DNA of 39,403 nt from contig NZ_PJAU01000038.1 of the NCBI RefSeq assembly GCF_002836255.1, forward strand, positions 1 to 39,403, read 5' to 3'. The DNA comes from Colwellia sp. 75C3 (GTDB taxonomy: Bacteria; Pseudomonadota; Gammaproteobacteria; Enterobacterales; Alteromonadaceae). How positions within the stretch are numbered: the first letter of the stretch is position 1; each line of letters opens with the position of its first letter. Positions 1 through 6,809 of the stretch are shown here, piece by piece. Position numbers and translations under genes: made by a program. The notes beneath the pieces are model-generated. The model searched no databases, was not told the DNA's origin, and was given only the letters and a program-made list of their open reading frames with translations.

Positions 1-1
1 T

Positions 2-68
2 GATTAGCTCCATAAGAACACTTTACGCCTTGTGGAGCTAGAGGGATACCCCTTATATACATACAGTT
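2..68 (+). repeat. Left copy of window-terminal inverted repeat (palindromic)
   Basis: Bases 2-56 are identical to the reverse complement of 39349-39403. Similarity continues with three mismatches to about 68 (39337). The unit contains its own hairpin: 5-16 pairs with 29-40 over 12 bp (TAGCTCCATAAG with CTTGTGGAGCTA, one T-G wobble). A small AGGG/CCCT hairpin follows at 42-53. It could be a dispersed REP/MITE-like repeat or the end of an element. No protein is encoded in it. Confidence 0.9.
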
Positions 69-260
69 TAGCGTAAATCCTTCTTTCTACAAGAAAGCGT
101 GCAAATTACCCTCTTTTACACATCGACCACTTTAGTCTTTATTTTTAACTTATTGATTATAAATGAAGATTAAAGTAACCTCTTGATATTATAAAATGTT
201 GGGCGATTAATTTCATCTTGTAGAAAGAAGGACTTACTCCTCATATTAAACTGTTATATG
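61..260. repeat. MITE-like imperfect inverted-repeat segment
   Basis: CCTTCTTTCTACAAG at 79-93 is exactly the reverse complement of 217-231. The outer parts also match: ACAGTTTA at 63-70 is mirrored by TAAACTGT around 247-254, with about 7 bp extra in the right arm. The AT-rich interior has no ORF. The structure suggests a short non-autonomous element or a large cruciform. It overlaps the inner edge of the terminal repeat. Its target-site duplication, if any, is not obvious. Confidence 0.5.
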
Positions 261-332
261 CTATTAAAAATAAGCTTTAAATAAAGTGCTTTCTAGTGCG
301 TAGTTTTTCGCTAAAACTAGTTAGCCTCAGCA

Positions 333-382
333 TTAATAAGCATTGCCTCTTTTACCTTTTTCAAAGGTGGCAACGCTATTAA
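333..382. other. Long imperfect hairpin in gene-free DNA
   Basis: TTAATAAGCATTGCC (333-347) pairs with GGCAACGCTATTAA (369-382). A second inner stem is ACCTTT/AAAGGT within 354-368. It is followed by ATTTTGTTC, so it could be a weak terminator or a degenerate attC-like arm. Otherwise 261-483 contains no gene or other recognisable signal. This is a stretch where the cassette upstream of the first clear attC should have its gene. Confidence 0.4.
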
Positions 383-483
383 TTTTGTTCAACCTTTATC
401 GTGTAGCGTAAAAGTTCACGGTTGGGTTGTTTTATTACGGTAGCCTTAAGTTATTGTATCGTTTGGTTTTACCTGCGCTGCAT

Positions 484-576
484 CTAACAAGGCCATCAAA
501 CGGACACGTACAGTTTGCTCGCGCTCCGCGCAGTTTAGCAAATTGTACTTAGCCGCTTATAGCGGCGTTATGTGTA
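484..576 (+). other. attC site 0 (precedes cassette 1)
   Basis: Begins CTAACAAGG. The stem is GTACAGTTTGCT pairing with AGCAAATTGTAC, followed by the GCCGCTTATAGCGGC hairpin and R' GTTATGTGT at 568-576. The gene of the cassette it belongs to is not visible in 1-483. Confidence 0.85.
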
Positions 577-606
577 AATTGGATTAATCAAACTACGGAG
601 TGTTAA

Positions 607-837
607 ATGGATATTACAACAGGCGCAGTCGCTTTCTTATTTGCTATTTTGAGTGCTAAATGGGCTATGGAACTAGGCTATTCTCAATTTACTCAAATTA
701 TAATTTTCTTTGCTGGGCTAATTGCTGGTCCCTTCGTTTTATTTATCTTGTATATTCGTCTTCTATATTTGCGCAAAGAAACCAATGCGTCAGGCTCGCA
801 ATTTTTTGGCTATCCAGACAAAACTAATAGCAACTAA
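607..837 (+). CDS. Cassette 1: small two-helix membrane protein, unknown
   Basis: This 76-residue protein is not recognised as a named family. Two hydrophobic segments are visible, at about residues 5-22 and 29-54. A basic, polar tail follows that begins RLLYLRKE. It is probably an inner-membrane protein with a short cytoplasmic C-terminus. The start is supported by GGAG at 597-600, six bases before the ATG. The gene fills nearly all of the cassette between attC0 and attC1 and ends three bases before the R'' box. No promoter is evident, so expression may depend on readthrough from upstream cassettes. Confidence 0.7.
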   Translation: MDITTGAVAFLFAILSAKWAMELGYSQFTQIIIFFAGLIAGPFVLFILYIRLLYLRKETNASGSQFFGYPDKTNSN

Positions 838-839
838 TT

Positions 840-940
840 ACACATAAGCCATTAAACAGGGACAAATAACAGTTGGTTTTTTCTCCTGCGTCGCTTATTT
901 TAACCAACAATTATTTGCCCATTAATAGGGCGTTATGTGT
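840..940 (+). other. attC site 1
   Basis: R'' is ACACATAAG (840-848), one mismatch from the complement of cassette 1's first bases GTTATGTGT. The stem is GTTGGTT with AACCAAC around a CCTGCGTCGCTTATTTT loop. R' is GTTATGTGT at 932-940. Confidence 0.88.
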
Positions 941-962
941 TTCAGCAGTATGGTGAATTTCA

Positions 963-1289
963 ATGGATAATGATGACGTTAAAATGGTAGAGGCTAAGAT
1001 AGAGTTAGAACGTATTTCTGAGCTTCAAAAGTATAAAGAAGAATTTGATAAACTTGGTTCAAATGATTGGGGAATTAAAGACTTTCTTTCTATTATCGCG
1101 CCACTTGGCTTGCTTCTAATTGCAAATAGCTTATTTACAATTGAGCCTGAGTTATTCCAAATAATGTCCGTTATTTTCATTGCTTCGTCTTTTGTACAGA
1201 GCATAGTGACTGCTGAAAGAAAAAAGACAAATCGCAGAATTGATTTACTACTTAAAATTATTAAACAAGATCAGAGTAAAAACACATAA
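963..1289 (+). CDS. Cassette 2: coiled-coil membrane protein, unknown
   Basis: The 108-residue protein starts with an acidic/basic helical segment rich in E and K (residues 1-35), probably a short coiled coil. Two hydrophobic helices follow at about 42-62 and 66-83, then a strongly basic segment with ERKKTNRR. This suggests a small integral membrane protein with both ends cytoplasmic. GGTGA at 952-956 is a weak ribosome binding site six bases before the ATG. The last codons lie inside the attC: the stop codon is part of the R'' box at 1282-1290, a common arrangement in cassettes. I do not recognise the family. Confidence 0.7.
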   Translation: MDNDDVKMVEAKIELERISELQKYKEEFDKLGSNDWGIKDFLSIIAPLGLLLIANSLFTIEPELFQIMSVIFIASSFVQSIVTAERKKTNRRIDLLLKIIKQDQSKNT

Positions 1290-1385
1290 CAAGCAAATAA
1301 ATCAGGACTAAAAACAGTTGGCTTTTTCTCCTGCGTCGCTTATTTTAGCCAACAATTTTTAGCCCATTATTTGGGCGTTAGGTGA
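1282..1385 (+). other. attC site 2
   Basis: R'' ACACATAAC (1282-1290) is a perfect complement of this cassette's start GTTATGTGT (932-940). The stem is GTTGGCT with AGCCAAC, then CCCATTATTTGGG and R' GTTAGGTG from 1377. Confidence 0.92.
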
Positions 1386-1397
1386 AATGGAGTTTAC

Positions 1398-1805
1398 ATG
1401 AGACTGTTACTGATATTATCGATGTTTGCATCATCCGCATTGGCATCAAAATTTGACATAGATACTTATTCTACCTCTTTAGAGTTTGCTCAGGTTACGT
1501 ATGTTGAAGCAACTCAAAGATCTAGCGGTAGTTGGTGTTTTGATACTTCAGTTCGACACAATGACGAAGGCTGGGATCATTACGCAGATAAATGGGAGGT
1601 TTTAGATTTAGAGGGGAATCAACTCGGATACCGTTCACTTGGTCACCCTCACGTTAATGAACAGCCATTTACACGCAGTCGATGTAAAATCAAAATACCA
1701 GCAGAAATGACTAAGGTAATAGTACGTGCAAAATGTAATAAGCATGTTCCACCTAATCTAATAGTAAGTTACTTTAGTAAATTAGGTGGCTTGGTCGAAC
1801 TATAA
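1398..1805 (+). CDS. Cassette 3: secreted protein, unknown function
   Basis: The 135-residue product has an N-terminal signal peptide (MRLLLILSMFASSALA, probable cleavage after residue 16). The mature domain is about 118 residues and looks beta-rich. It contains a DEGWDHYADKWEVLD block and a GHPHVNEQPFTR block that I remember from uncharacterised periplasmic proteins in many proteobacteria; this is recollection, not a search. Three cysteines in the mature part could form a disulfide. GGAG at 1389-1392 sits five bases before the ATG. It is probably periplasmic. Function unknown. Confidence 0.8.
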   Translation: MRLLLILSMFASSALASKFDIDTYSTSLEFAQVTYVEATQRSSGSWCFDTSVRHNDEGWDHYADKWEVLDLEGNQLGYRSLGHPHVNEQPFTRSRCKIKIPAEMTKVIVRAKCNKHVPPNLIVSYFSKLGGLVEL

Positions 1806-1901
1806 GAAAATCAACAAGGACACGTAACAGTTGGCTACGTTTCGCTTCGCTACACAATTTTAGCCAACCATTACTTAGGCTGTTATTTGGGCGTTAAGTG
1901 C
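1799..1901 (+). other. attC site 3 (degenerate R'')
   Basis: The GTTGGCTACG arm and TTTTAGCCAAC return arm surround TTCGCTTCGCTACACAA. R' is GTTAAGTG at 1893-1900. The R'' box is eroded: AACTATAAG stands where CACCTAAC would complement the cassette start. Confidence 0.82.
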
Positions 1902-1918
1902 TTAGGAGTATTTTGCAA

Positions 1919-2533
1919 ATGGATTCGAATATAAATTTCAATAACTATTCTTTGGATGAACTATATGATTCATCACAATCAATTGATCGTGACGTATATC
2001 CAGAAAGAGCTAAGATAATTGATGATCTTATAATTCTACGAGAAAAAGAACAGGCGCAAGAATGTACTAAACAAGAAGTCAGTATAAAAAATATACCAGG
2101 CGAAAAATCAACTAGATGGGATAGGCTTTGGGCAGGGTTAATAGATGCTGTGATTCATATGACAGCTACAATTCCTTTGTTCCTATATTTTGGAATGGAA
2201 GCATTTAAAGATCCAAGTTTCTCTCTAATAATGGTGGCTTTGGTTTACGGCCTATCCATGACTTTAATTCTACAAGGTTATCTGCTGCATAATTATGGGC
2301 AAACAATTGGTAAGCATATTATAGGAATTAGAATTGAAAACCTTGATGGTACTAAAGCAGACATAAAGAAAATATTCTTACTAAGATTGTTACCAATGAG
2401 TGTATGTTCAGTAATACCTGTTGTAGGTCAATTTATTACCGGCTTTATCAATCCAATATTTATTTTTGGTAAAGAACGTAGGTGTTTACATGATTACATA
2501 GCTAAAACAAAAGTGTGTTATATCAGCACTTAA
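1919..2533 (+). CDS. Cassette 4: RDD family membrane protein
   Basis: The 204-residue protein has a soluble acidic N-terminus of about 65 residues, then an RDD domain. The domain opens with RWDRLWAGLIDAVIH (arginine then aspartate at family positions). It continues with hydrophobic helices at roughly 80-100 and 105-130, a GQTIGKHIIGIRI block and a third helix near 165-185. RDD proteins are poorly defined inner-membrane proteins, some proposed to be ion antiporters. I chose ATG 1919, with AGGAG at 1904-1908, over the in-frame GTG at 1898, which lies inside the attC core site. The stop codon overlaps the next R'' box. Confidence 0.85.
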   Translation: MDSNINFNNYSLDELYDSSQSIDRDVYPERAKIIDDLIILREKEQAQECTKQEVSIKNIPGEKSTRWDRLWAGLIDAVIHMTATIPLFLYFGMEAFKDPSFSLIMVALVYGLSMTLILQGYLLHNYGQTIGKHIIGIRIENLDGTKADIKKIFLLRLLPMSVCSVIPVVGQFITGFINPIFIFGKERRCLHDYIAKTKVCYIST

Positions 2534-2630
2534 CAAGCGCTTCAAACGGAAAAAATACAGCAGGCTGTTTTCACTCCGTTCAACATTTTAGCCAGCTATA
2601 TTTTTCCGCTTAAGCGGGCGTTATATTTCA
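2526..2630 (+). other. attC site 4
   Basis: R'' GCACTTAAC (2526-2534) perfectly complements the cassette start GTTAAGTGC at 1893. The arms are AGGCTG and TTAGCCAGC, a different sequence class from sites 1-3. The hairpin is CCGCTTAAGCGG and R' is GTTATAT at 2620. Confidence 0.92.
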
Positions 2631-2643
2631 CGGAGGTTTCAGC

Positions 2644-2931
2644 ATGGGTGAACAACAAATAGTTTATTCTTTCGCATGGTTTCAGCCTGAAGAGTGGCAG
2701 TGTTTAAAAGAAACAGTAGAAGATCCATCTACACTTGATGACACTTACCAAGAGTGGCGACACAATGCTGATAATGCCATTGGAGAACTCAGAGCTAATG
2801 GCGAGCAAGTGCAAAAAATATCGATTAAAATTAGTAAATTGCTAGTTTGGTGTAAATCTAAAGATATAAAACCTGATAGCAAAGCTAGATCTGAATATGC
2901 AGCATTTCTAGCAGACCAAAGAAGCAACTGA
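2644..2931 (+). CDS. Cassette 5: small soluble protein, unknown
   Basis: This is a 95-residue cytoplasmic protein without signal or membrane segment. It is rich in Trp, Glu and Gln: an FQPEEWQCL block, then DDTYQEWRHNAD, then a KISKLLVWCKSKDIKPD segment. That layout resembles small cassette proteins of unknown function that I recall from other integrons, but I cannot name a family. It has the strongest ribosome binding site in the array (GGAGG at 2632-2636, seven bases from the ATG). The terminal codons run into the R'' box. Confidence 0.75.
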   Translation: MGEQQIVYSFAWFQPEEWQCLKETVEDPSTLDDTYQEWRHNADNAIGELRANGEQVQKISIKISKLLVWCKSKDIKPDSKARSEYAAFLADQRSN

Positions 2932-3039
2932 AATATAACAAGAAAACAAACAAGGACACGTAACAGTTGGCTACGTTTCGCTTCGCTACACAATTTTAGC
3001 CAACCATTACTTAGCCTGTTATTTAGGCGTTAGGAATAC
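2929..3039 (+). other. attC site 5
   Basis: TGAAATATAAC (2929-2939) is an 11-bp perfect complement of the cassette start GTTATATTTCA at 2620. The core is the GTTGGCTACG class with the TTCGCTTCGCT loop. R' is GTTAGGAATAC from 3029. Confidence 0.93.
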
Positions 3040-3053
3040 AAAAGGAGTTTGGC

Positions 3054-3530
3054 ATGAATCGATATATTTTAGGAATCGTAGGGACACTTGTTTTAGTTGG
3101 TTGTAAAACTACACCGACCGAACAATATCTAAATTTACAGTTAACCGAAGCAGAGTTACTCTCGGAAAAATGGAGAAAATTAGAACGCTTTCCTCCCTTA
3201 TACCCAATTGAAGATGCCAGAGCAGGTAAAGAAGGCTGCGCTTCTGTTGAATACGTGATTACACCTGATTACGAAATTAAAGATATTAAAGTTGTTTCTT
3301 CAACGAGTAAATATTTTGCTAAACAGGCAAAACTTAATATCAAAAAGTGGAAATGGTCTGAATTACCTAAAGGTATATTAAAAGAGTCTATTAAGACCAA
3401 TACTCAGTTTCAGTTTTGCTTAGAGACAGGAGATGGGCACTGTTTGGAAAATAGTTCTTATGAAAATAGCCAGTGTAGTGGAGAAGATTCCATTTATTCC
3501 ATAGGTCAACGAATTAAACGTCGTGGCTAA
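3054..3530 (+). CDS. Cassette 6: lipoprotein with TonB_C-like domain
   Basis: The 158-residue protein has a lipoprotein signal with lipobox LVGC (Cys about residue 17). Residues about 45-125 resemble a TonB C-terminal domain: PPLYPIEDARAGKEG, then a CASVEYVITPDYEIKDIKVV strand pair, then a helix ending in WKW. There is no N-terminal TonB helix or Pro-rich linker, so it is not a working TonB. It is likelier a lipid-anchored periplasmic binding module. The cysteine-rich tail (CLE, CSGE) is unusual. GGAG at 3044-3047 is six bases before the ATG. Confidence 0.8.
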   Translation: MNRYILGIVGTLVLVGCKTTPTEQYLNLQLTEAELLSEKWRKLERFPPLYPIEDARAGKEGCASVEYVITPDYEIKDIKVVSSTSKYFAKQAKLNIKKWKWSELPKGILKESIKTNTQFQFCLETGDGHCLENSSYENSQCSGEDSIYSIGQRIKRRG

Positions 3531-3638
3531 GTATTCCTAACAAGTCATTTCAGCAGGACAAAAAACAGTAGGTTTTTGCTCGTGCCTCGCTTATTTTAAC
3601 CAACTATTTTATCGCCTCTGAATGAGGCGTTAGGTATT
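3531..3638 (+). other. attC site 6
   Basis: R'' GTATTCCTAAC (3531-3541) is an 11-bp perfect complement of the cassette start at 3029. The arms are GTAGGTT and AACCAAC-like. The hairpin is GCCTCTGAATGAGGC and R' is GTTAGGTATT from 3629. Confidence 0.92.
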
Positions 3639-3704
3639 TAATCAACTATGTGCATATCAAAAATAACTAATAAAGCACATATCTCTTTTGTACAAGGAAG
3701 GTAA

Positions 3705-4670
3705 ATGAAAATGTCGGAAGAAAAAATTAATGATAGTCGAAGAAATATTCTAAAAAAAGCAACAGTGGTGGCTACTTTAGCGGTATCTTGTGGCATAGCC
3801 AGTAATGTTCAAGCAAGAACAAAAGACATTAGCGATATATCCGATACAAAAGAATTGAGTTATTCACCGCCCCCTAAACAAGCCCGAGCTACCGAGGGAG
3901 TATTGCCGTTATCTGGTGGTGCAGGACTTTACTACTGGGACACTGGCGGAGAGGGTCCTACCGTTGTGCTTTCTCACCCTGGTAGAGGTAGTGCACTAAC
4001 TTGGCCTTATCAACAACCTGTTTTTGAAAAAGCGGGATTTAGAACAATTGCCTATTCGAGACGCGGATATTTTGGTTCTCCAGCGGGGTCAAAAAGTGAT
4101 ACCGGAAATTACGCTGATGACCTTAATGCTTTAGTTGAGCACTTAAATGTAGACAAGTTCCACATTTTAGGTCTGGCAGCGGGAGGTTTTGCCGTTTCAG
4201 ATTATGTCGTTTCTTATCCCGAAAAACTACTTAGTATGACGATCGCCTGTAGTCTCTTTGGCTTATGGGATAAAAATATCGATGAGCGACTAGACTTTAT
4301 TCTCCCTAAAAGTTTTGGTGACTTACCACCTGAGTTTAAAGAGCTTGGTCCTTCATATCGTTGGGCACACCCTGAAGGTGTTCGCGAATGGATTAAAATG
4401 GAAGAAAAATCTAGAGGAGATGGCCATAGGCATGGCCAAAAAGCCAAAAGTAATATTACTTGGGAGAAAATTCGAGAGAGTAATATCCCTACTTTCTTTA
4501 TCGCAGGTGGAGCCGATTTATATCAACCACCCTCAATGATGAGGGCTGCTGCCCGAGAAATTCCTCGCAGCCAGACCCTTGTTGTTTCGGAAGCAGGACA
4601 TGCTGTGCAGTGGGAACAACCTGAATTATTTAATCGGGCTGTTATTGAGTTTTTCAGAAAGCATAGCTAA
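3705..4670 (+). CDS. Cassette 7: exported alpha/beta-hydrolase fold protein lacking Ser
   Basis: The 321-residue protein begins with a Tat-like signal (SRRNILKKA, then a hydrophobic stretch to about residue 38). The fold follows: strand TVVLSHPGRG (oxyanion region), YSRRGYFGSP, and the nucleophile elbow near residues 152-156. That elbow reads GLAAG, so the usual serine is alanine. The acid loop (AGGADLYQPP) and the late histidine (SEAGHAVQWEQPE) are conserved. It may be a pseudo-hydrolase or use a non-serine mechanism. ATG 3711 is an alternative start. It is by far the largest cassette gene, and its attC is missing. Confidence 0.85.
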   Translation: MKMSEEKINDSRRNILKKATVVATLAVSCGIASNVQARTKDISDISDTKELSYSPPPKQARATEGVLPLSGGAGLYYWDTGGEGPTVVLSHPGRGSALTWPYQQPVFEKAGFRTIAYSRRGYFGSPAGSKSDTGNYADDLNALVEHLNVDKFHILGLAAGGFAVSDYVVSYPEKLLSMTIACSLFGLWDKNIDERLDFILPKSFGDLPPEFKELGPSYRWAHPEGVREWIKMEEKSRGDGHRHGQKAKSNITWEKIRESNIPTFFIAGGADLYQPPSMMRAAAREIPRSQTLVVSEAGHAVQWEQPELFNRAVIEFFRKHS

Positions 4671-4734
4671 TAATTCTTAGCTCTTGGGTATTGAAGCGTA
4701 AAAAAAAATGTGTCCGTTTTATCGGGGGAAGATC

Positions 4735-5064
4735 ATGAATATCACTAAATCTGTCAAAGTTTCTATTTATTCGGGCTTGGTTTCCGTGGTTATAGGGTTA
4801 ATTACATTTACTCTAAACTGGAATTTATGGGAATTCTTTGAAGGGCTACTACCTGGTTATAATATTTTTTTATTTCCTGGTAACTTAACTCTTATTTACT
4901 TTTGGCATCCAATATTTACTGAGGAAGTAAACTTTTGGCCAAAGTTATTAATGCTGTTGTTGGGCCAGTTCGTAGTCGTTAGTAGTTGTGTCGCTATGAT
5001 TTCCAATTTATATAAGTTCTTTGATACAAAGCTTCATAACAAGCAAATCAATCAGGACAAATAA
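4735..5064 (+). CDS. Cassette 8: small membrane protein, unknown
   Basis: The 109-residue protein has two clear hydrophobic segments (about residues 9-30 and 70-95) separated by an aromatic-rich loop with NWNLWEFFEGLLPGYN. I do not recognise it. I prefer ATG 4735, preceded by GGGGGAA at 4724-4730, over an in-frame ATG at 4708. The reading frame runs through the R'' box and the following 25 bases, so the last eight or so residues are attC-encoded. The leader at 4711-4732 recurs almost exactly at 8486-8507. The cassette start is blurred: GGTATTGAAGC at about 4687 looks like an altered GTTATGAAGC, matching the R'' GCTTCATAAC. Confidence 0.7.
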   Translation: MNITKSVKVSIYSGLVSVVIGLITFTLNWNLWEFFEGLLPGYNIFLFPGNLTLIYFWHPIFTEEVNFWPKLLMLLLGQFVVVSSCVAMISNLYKFFDTKLHNKQINQDK

Positions 5065-5124
5065 CAGTTGGTTTTTACTCCTGCGTCCCTTATTTTAACC
5101 AACTGATATTTGGGCGTTAGGCTG
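5031..5124 (+). other. attC site 8
   Basis: R'' is GCTTCATAAC (5031-5040). The GTTGGTT/AACCAAC arms surround a CCTGCGTCCCTTATTTT loop. R' is GTTAGGC at 5116-5122. The short GC hairpin before R' is partly lost. Confidence 0.88.
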
Positions 5125-5139
5125 AACAAGGATGATATT

Positions 5140-5799
5140 ATGATTGCGCTAATCTATTTAGTATTTATTTGGATTTATTTCCTTATAATGCGTAAAACTT
5201 CAAAAATATTCCCTAAAAAATATCAACAATGGCTATTTCTTTGTTTCGTTTTTGCTTTACCTATAGGATATTTAAATTGGTATCCACTTTATCCTAGCTA
5301 CAAAGAGTTTACTAAATTATGTGAGCATGACAGGAATAATATATTCCAAACAAAACAAGTACATATAATTAAAGTTCCTCGAGATGATATTACCAATGAT
5401 TATATTCGAAAAGAAAAAACTGAACCGATAGTTAAAAAATCTTTGTACCAAGCTGTCGAGTATGAGGGATATGGAAGAAAAAGTGACTATTGGAGAATGA
5501 ATATTTCTAATGGAGCATTAATGCCGAAAGTAGCAATAAAAAATTTTAAAAATGATTATTCAATCACTACAAAAAGCGGATGGTTAGTTCCAAATTCATT
5601 GTGGGTTGATATTTATGCAGTTGTAGATCCTGAATTAGGAGTCATGGGGAACTCTAAAAATTATAGATATTATCCGTATGGTAATACGTGGGCAAAAATG
5701 CTTGGTATGTCAAGTGGAAGCGCACCAAGTAAGCAATGTGAAAAGCAGTGGGTTGATTATAATATATTTAAGATTTACCTACCGCTTGGAAGTAAATGA
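5140..5799 (+). CDS. Cassette 9: membrane-anchored protein, unknown
   Basis: The 219-residue protein has an N-terminal hydrophobic helix (MIALIYLVFIWIYFLIM) and a second hydrophobic segment at about 33-45. The rest is a polar, Lys/Tyr-rich domain of about 165 residues that probably faces the periplasm. No known family is recognised. The ATG at 5140 with AAGGA at 5127-5131 is preferred. The longer frame from TTG 5110 would begin inside the attC core. The coding sequence is AT-rich like its cassette neighbours. Confidence 0.75.
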   Translation: MIALIYLVFIWIYFLIMRKTSKIFPKKYQQWLFLCFVFALPIGYLNWYPLYPSYKEFTKLCEHDRNNIFQTKQVHIIKVPRDDITNDYIRKEKTEPIVKKSLYQAVEYEGYGRKSDYWRMNISNGALMPKVAIKNFKNDYSITTKSGWLVPNSLWVDIYAVVDPELGVMGNSKNYRYYPYGNTWAKMLGMSSGSAPSKQCEKQWVDYNIFKIYLPLGSK

Positions 5800-5819
5800 T
5801 GTTGTGTATTTGTAAGTTA

Positions 5820-5926
5820 CAGCCTAATAAAAAAATTAAGCTGGACTACTAACAGTTGGCTAGGTTTCGCTCCGCTACACATTTTAGCCAACTATAATTT
5901 GCCGCTTATTGCGGCATTAGGCTTTT
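5820..5926 (+). other. attC site 9 (mutated core ATTAGGC)
   Basis: R'' CAGCCTAAT (5820-5828) complements the cassette start GTTAGGCTG except at the final base. The core is the GTTGGCTAGG class. The R' site at 5916-5922 is ATTAGGC, not GTTAGGC, so the recombination triplet itself is altered. Confidence 0.85.
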
Positions 5927-5943
5927 CTATAATTCAGGTGAAT

Positions 5944-6354
5944 ATGCATATTATGACGAATAAAAGTACTAAATTGGAAAAAGTAGGGTTTGTATTAGTA
6001 GCACTCATCGTTTTATTACAGGGTTTCTATGGTACTTTTGCTTTCATTGACCCAGCCATATTTTCTGCCGTCAGAGGCACTGAACTTTTTTCGGATATGG
6101 ACGCTGATTGGGTGAAAATATATGGTTCGCGTACAATCTTCATTACCTTAATTTTTGGCTATCTTTTATATACTCGAAATTATATTGTTTTAATGTGGGG
6201 TGCATTATTTGCAGTTGTTATGCCAATTACCGATGGGTTACTTGCATATGAAGCTCAAGCACCATTTAAGGTTGTTGCTAAGCATGTTGCGACTATTGTG
6301 TACTTATTAATTATATTCTTTGTATTAAAAAAGGTTATTGCCCAAAAAACCTAA
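5944..6354 (+). CDS. Cassette 10: four-helix membrane protein, DUF4267-like
   Basis: The 136-residue protein has four hydrophobic segments (about 14-36, 55-75, 80-98 and 108-130). The block around KIYGSRTIFITLIFGYLLY, followed by a conserved-looking ITDGLLAYEA, resembles the DUF4267 layout (GAR motif, then a D before the last helices). The match is from memory. Function is unknown. The start is either ATG 5944 or 5953; AGGTGA sits at 5936-5941, which favours the second on spacing. The stop codon lies in the R'' box. Confidence 0.72.
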   Translation: MHIMTNKSTKLEKVGFVLVALIVLLQGFYGTFAFIDPAIFSAVRGTELFSDMDADWVKIYGSRTIFITLIFGYLLYTRNYIVLMWGALFAVVMPITDGLLAYEAQAPFKVVAKHVATIVYLLIIFFVLKKVIAQKT

Positions 6355-6434
6355 CAAAGCAGTAAAGCAGAACAAAAAACAGTGGGCTGTTCGCTTCGCT
6401 CCATTTTAGCCCATTATTTGGGCGTTAGGTGTTA
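6347..6434 (+). other. attC site 10 (short form)
   Basis: R'' is AACCTAAC ending at 6355. The compact arms GTGGGCTG and TTAGCCCA surround TTCGCTTCGCTCCA. R' is GTTAGGTGTTA at 6424. At about 85 bp it is shorter than most sites in the array. Confidence 0.85.
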
Positions 6435-6456
6435 CACCAATTTCTGAGTATTTTGA

Positions 6457-6696
6457 ATGATTTCACGTAAACATCACAAAGTGGTATTTTCTTTTTTTAT
6501 GGCGTTACTTATGTCATGCATTATGTCTTTTGTCATAAGTATTTTTAACGTAGGTATGGTTACAAATATCGTTGCTATTTGGTTAAAAGCTTGGAGCTTT
6601 GCTTTTATCGTTGCATTTCCAGCGATAATTATCGTATCACCTATTGTTCATAAACTGGTGAGCCTTGTATTACATGAGGATAAAAGTAACACCTAA
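6457..6696 (+). CDS. Cassette 11: DUF2798 family membrane protein
   Basis: The 79-residue protein has a short basic N-terminus (MISRKHHK) and two transmembrane helices (about 10-30 and 43-70). It has the typical DUF2798 pattern: FSFFMALLMSCIMSFVIS in helix 1, LKAWSFAFIVAFPAIIIVSP in helix 2, and a polar tail after VHKLV. The family is widespread, uncharacterised and normally 70-85 residues, so this is full length. The ribosome binding site is weak. The stop overlaps the R'' box. Confidence 0.82.
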   Translation: MISRKHHKVVFSFFMALLMSCIMSFVISIFNVGMVTNIVAIWLKAWSFAFIVAFPAIIIVSPIVHKLVSLVLHEDKSNT

Positions 6697-6796
6697 TCAG
6701 ACATTCAATCAGGATAAATAACAGTTGGCTACGTTTCGCTTCGCTACAAAATTTTAGAAAATCATTACTTAGCCTATTATTTGGGCGTTAGCAATA
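6686..6796 (+). other. attC site 11 (damaged return arm)
   Basis: R'' GTAACACCTAAT (6686-6697) complements the start GTTAGGTGTTAC except for the last base. The forward arm is GTTGGCTACG, but the return arm reads TTTTAGAAAATC instead of TTTTAGCCAACC, so the stem is weakened. R' is GTTAGCAAT from 6787. Confidence 0.85.
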
Positions 6797-6809
6797 ATCA
6801 AGAGTATGT

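Noticed and set aside
1898..1918. GTG start at 1898 for the RDD gene (and similar TTG starts at 5110 and 5899)
   Set aside because: These starts fall inside attC core sites; a downstream ATG is available in each case, and at 1919 and 5140 it has a better-placed ribosome binding site.
3054..3530. Cassette 6 protein as a functional TonB
   Set aside because: It has a lipobox rather than a TonB membrane anchor, no Pro-rich linker and no neighbouring exbB/exbD.
4214..4539. Two overlapping ORFs within the cassette 7 hydrolase gene
   Set aside because: They are alternative-frame shadows; the hydrolase frame has a signal peptide and fold motifs throughout.
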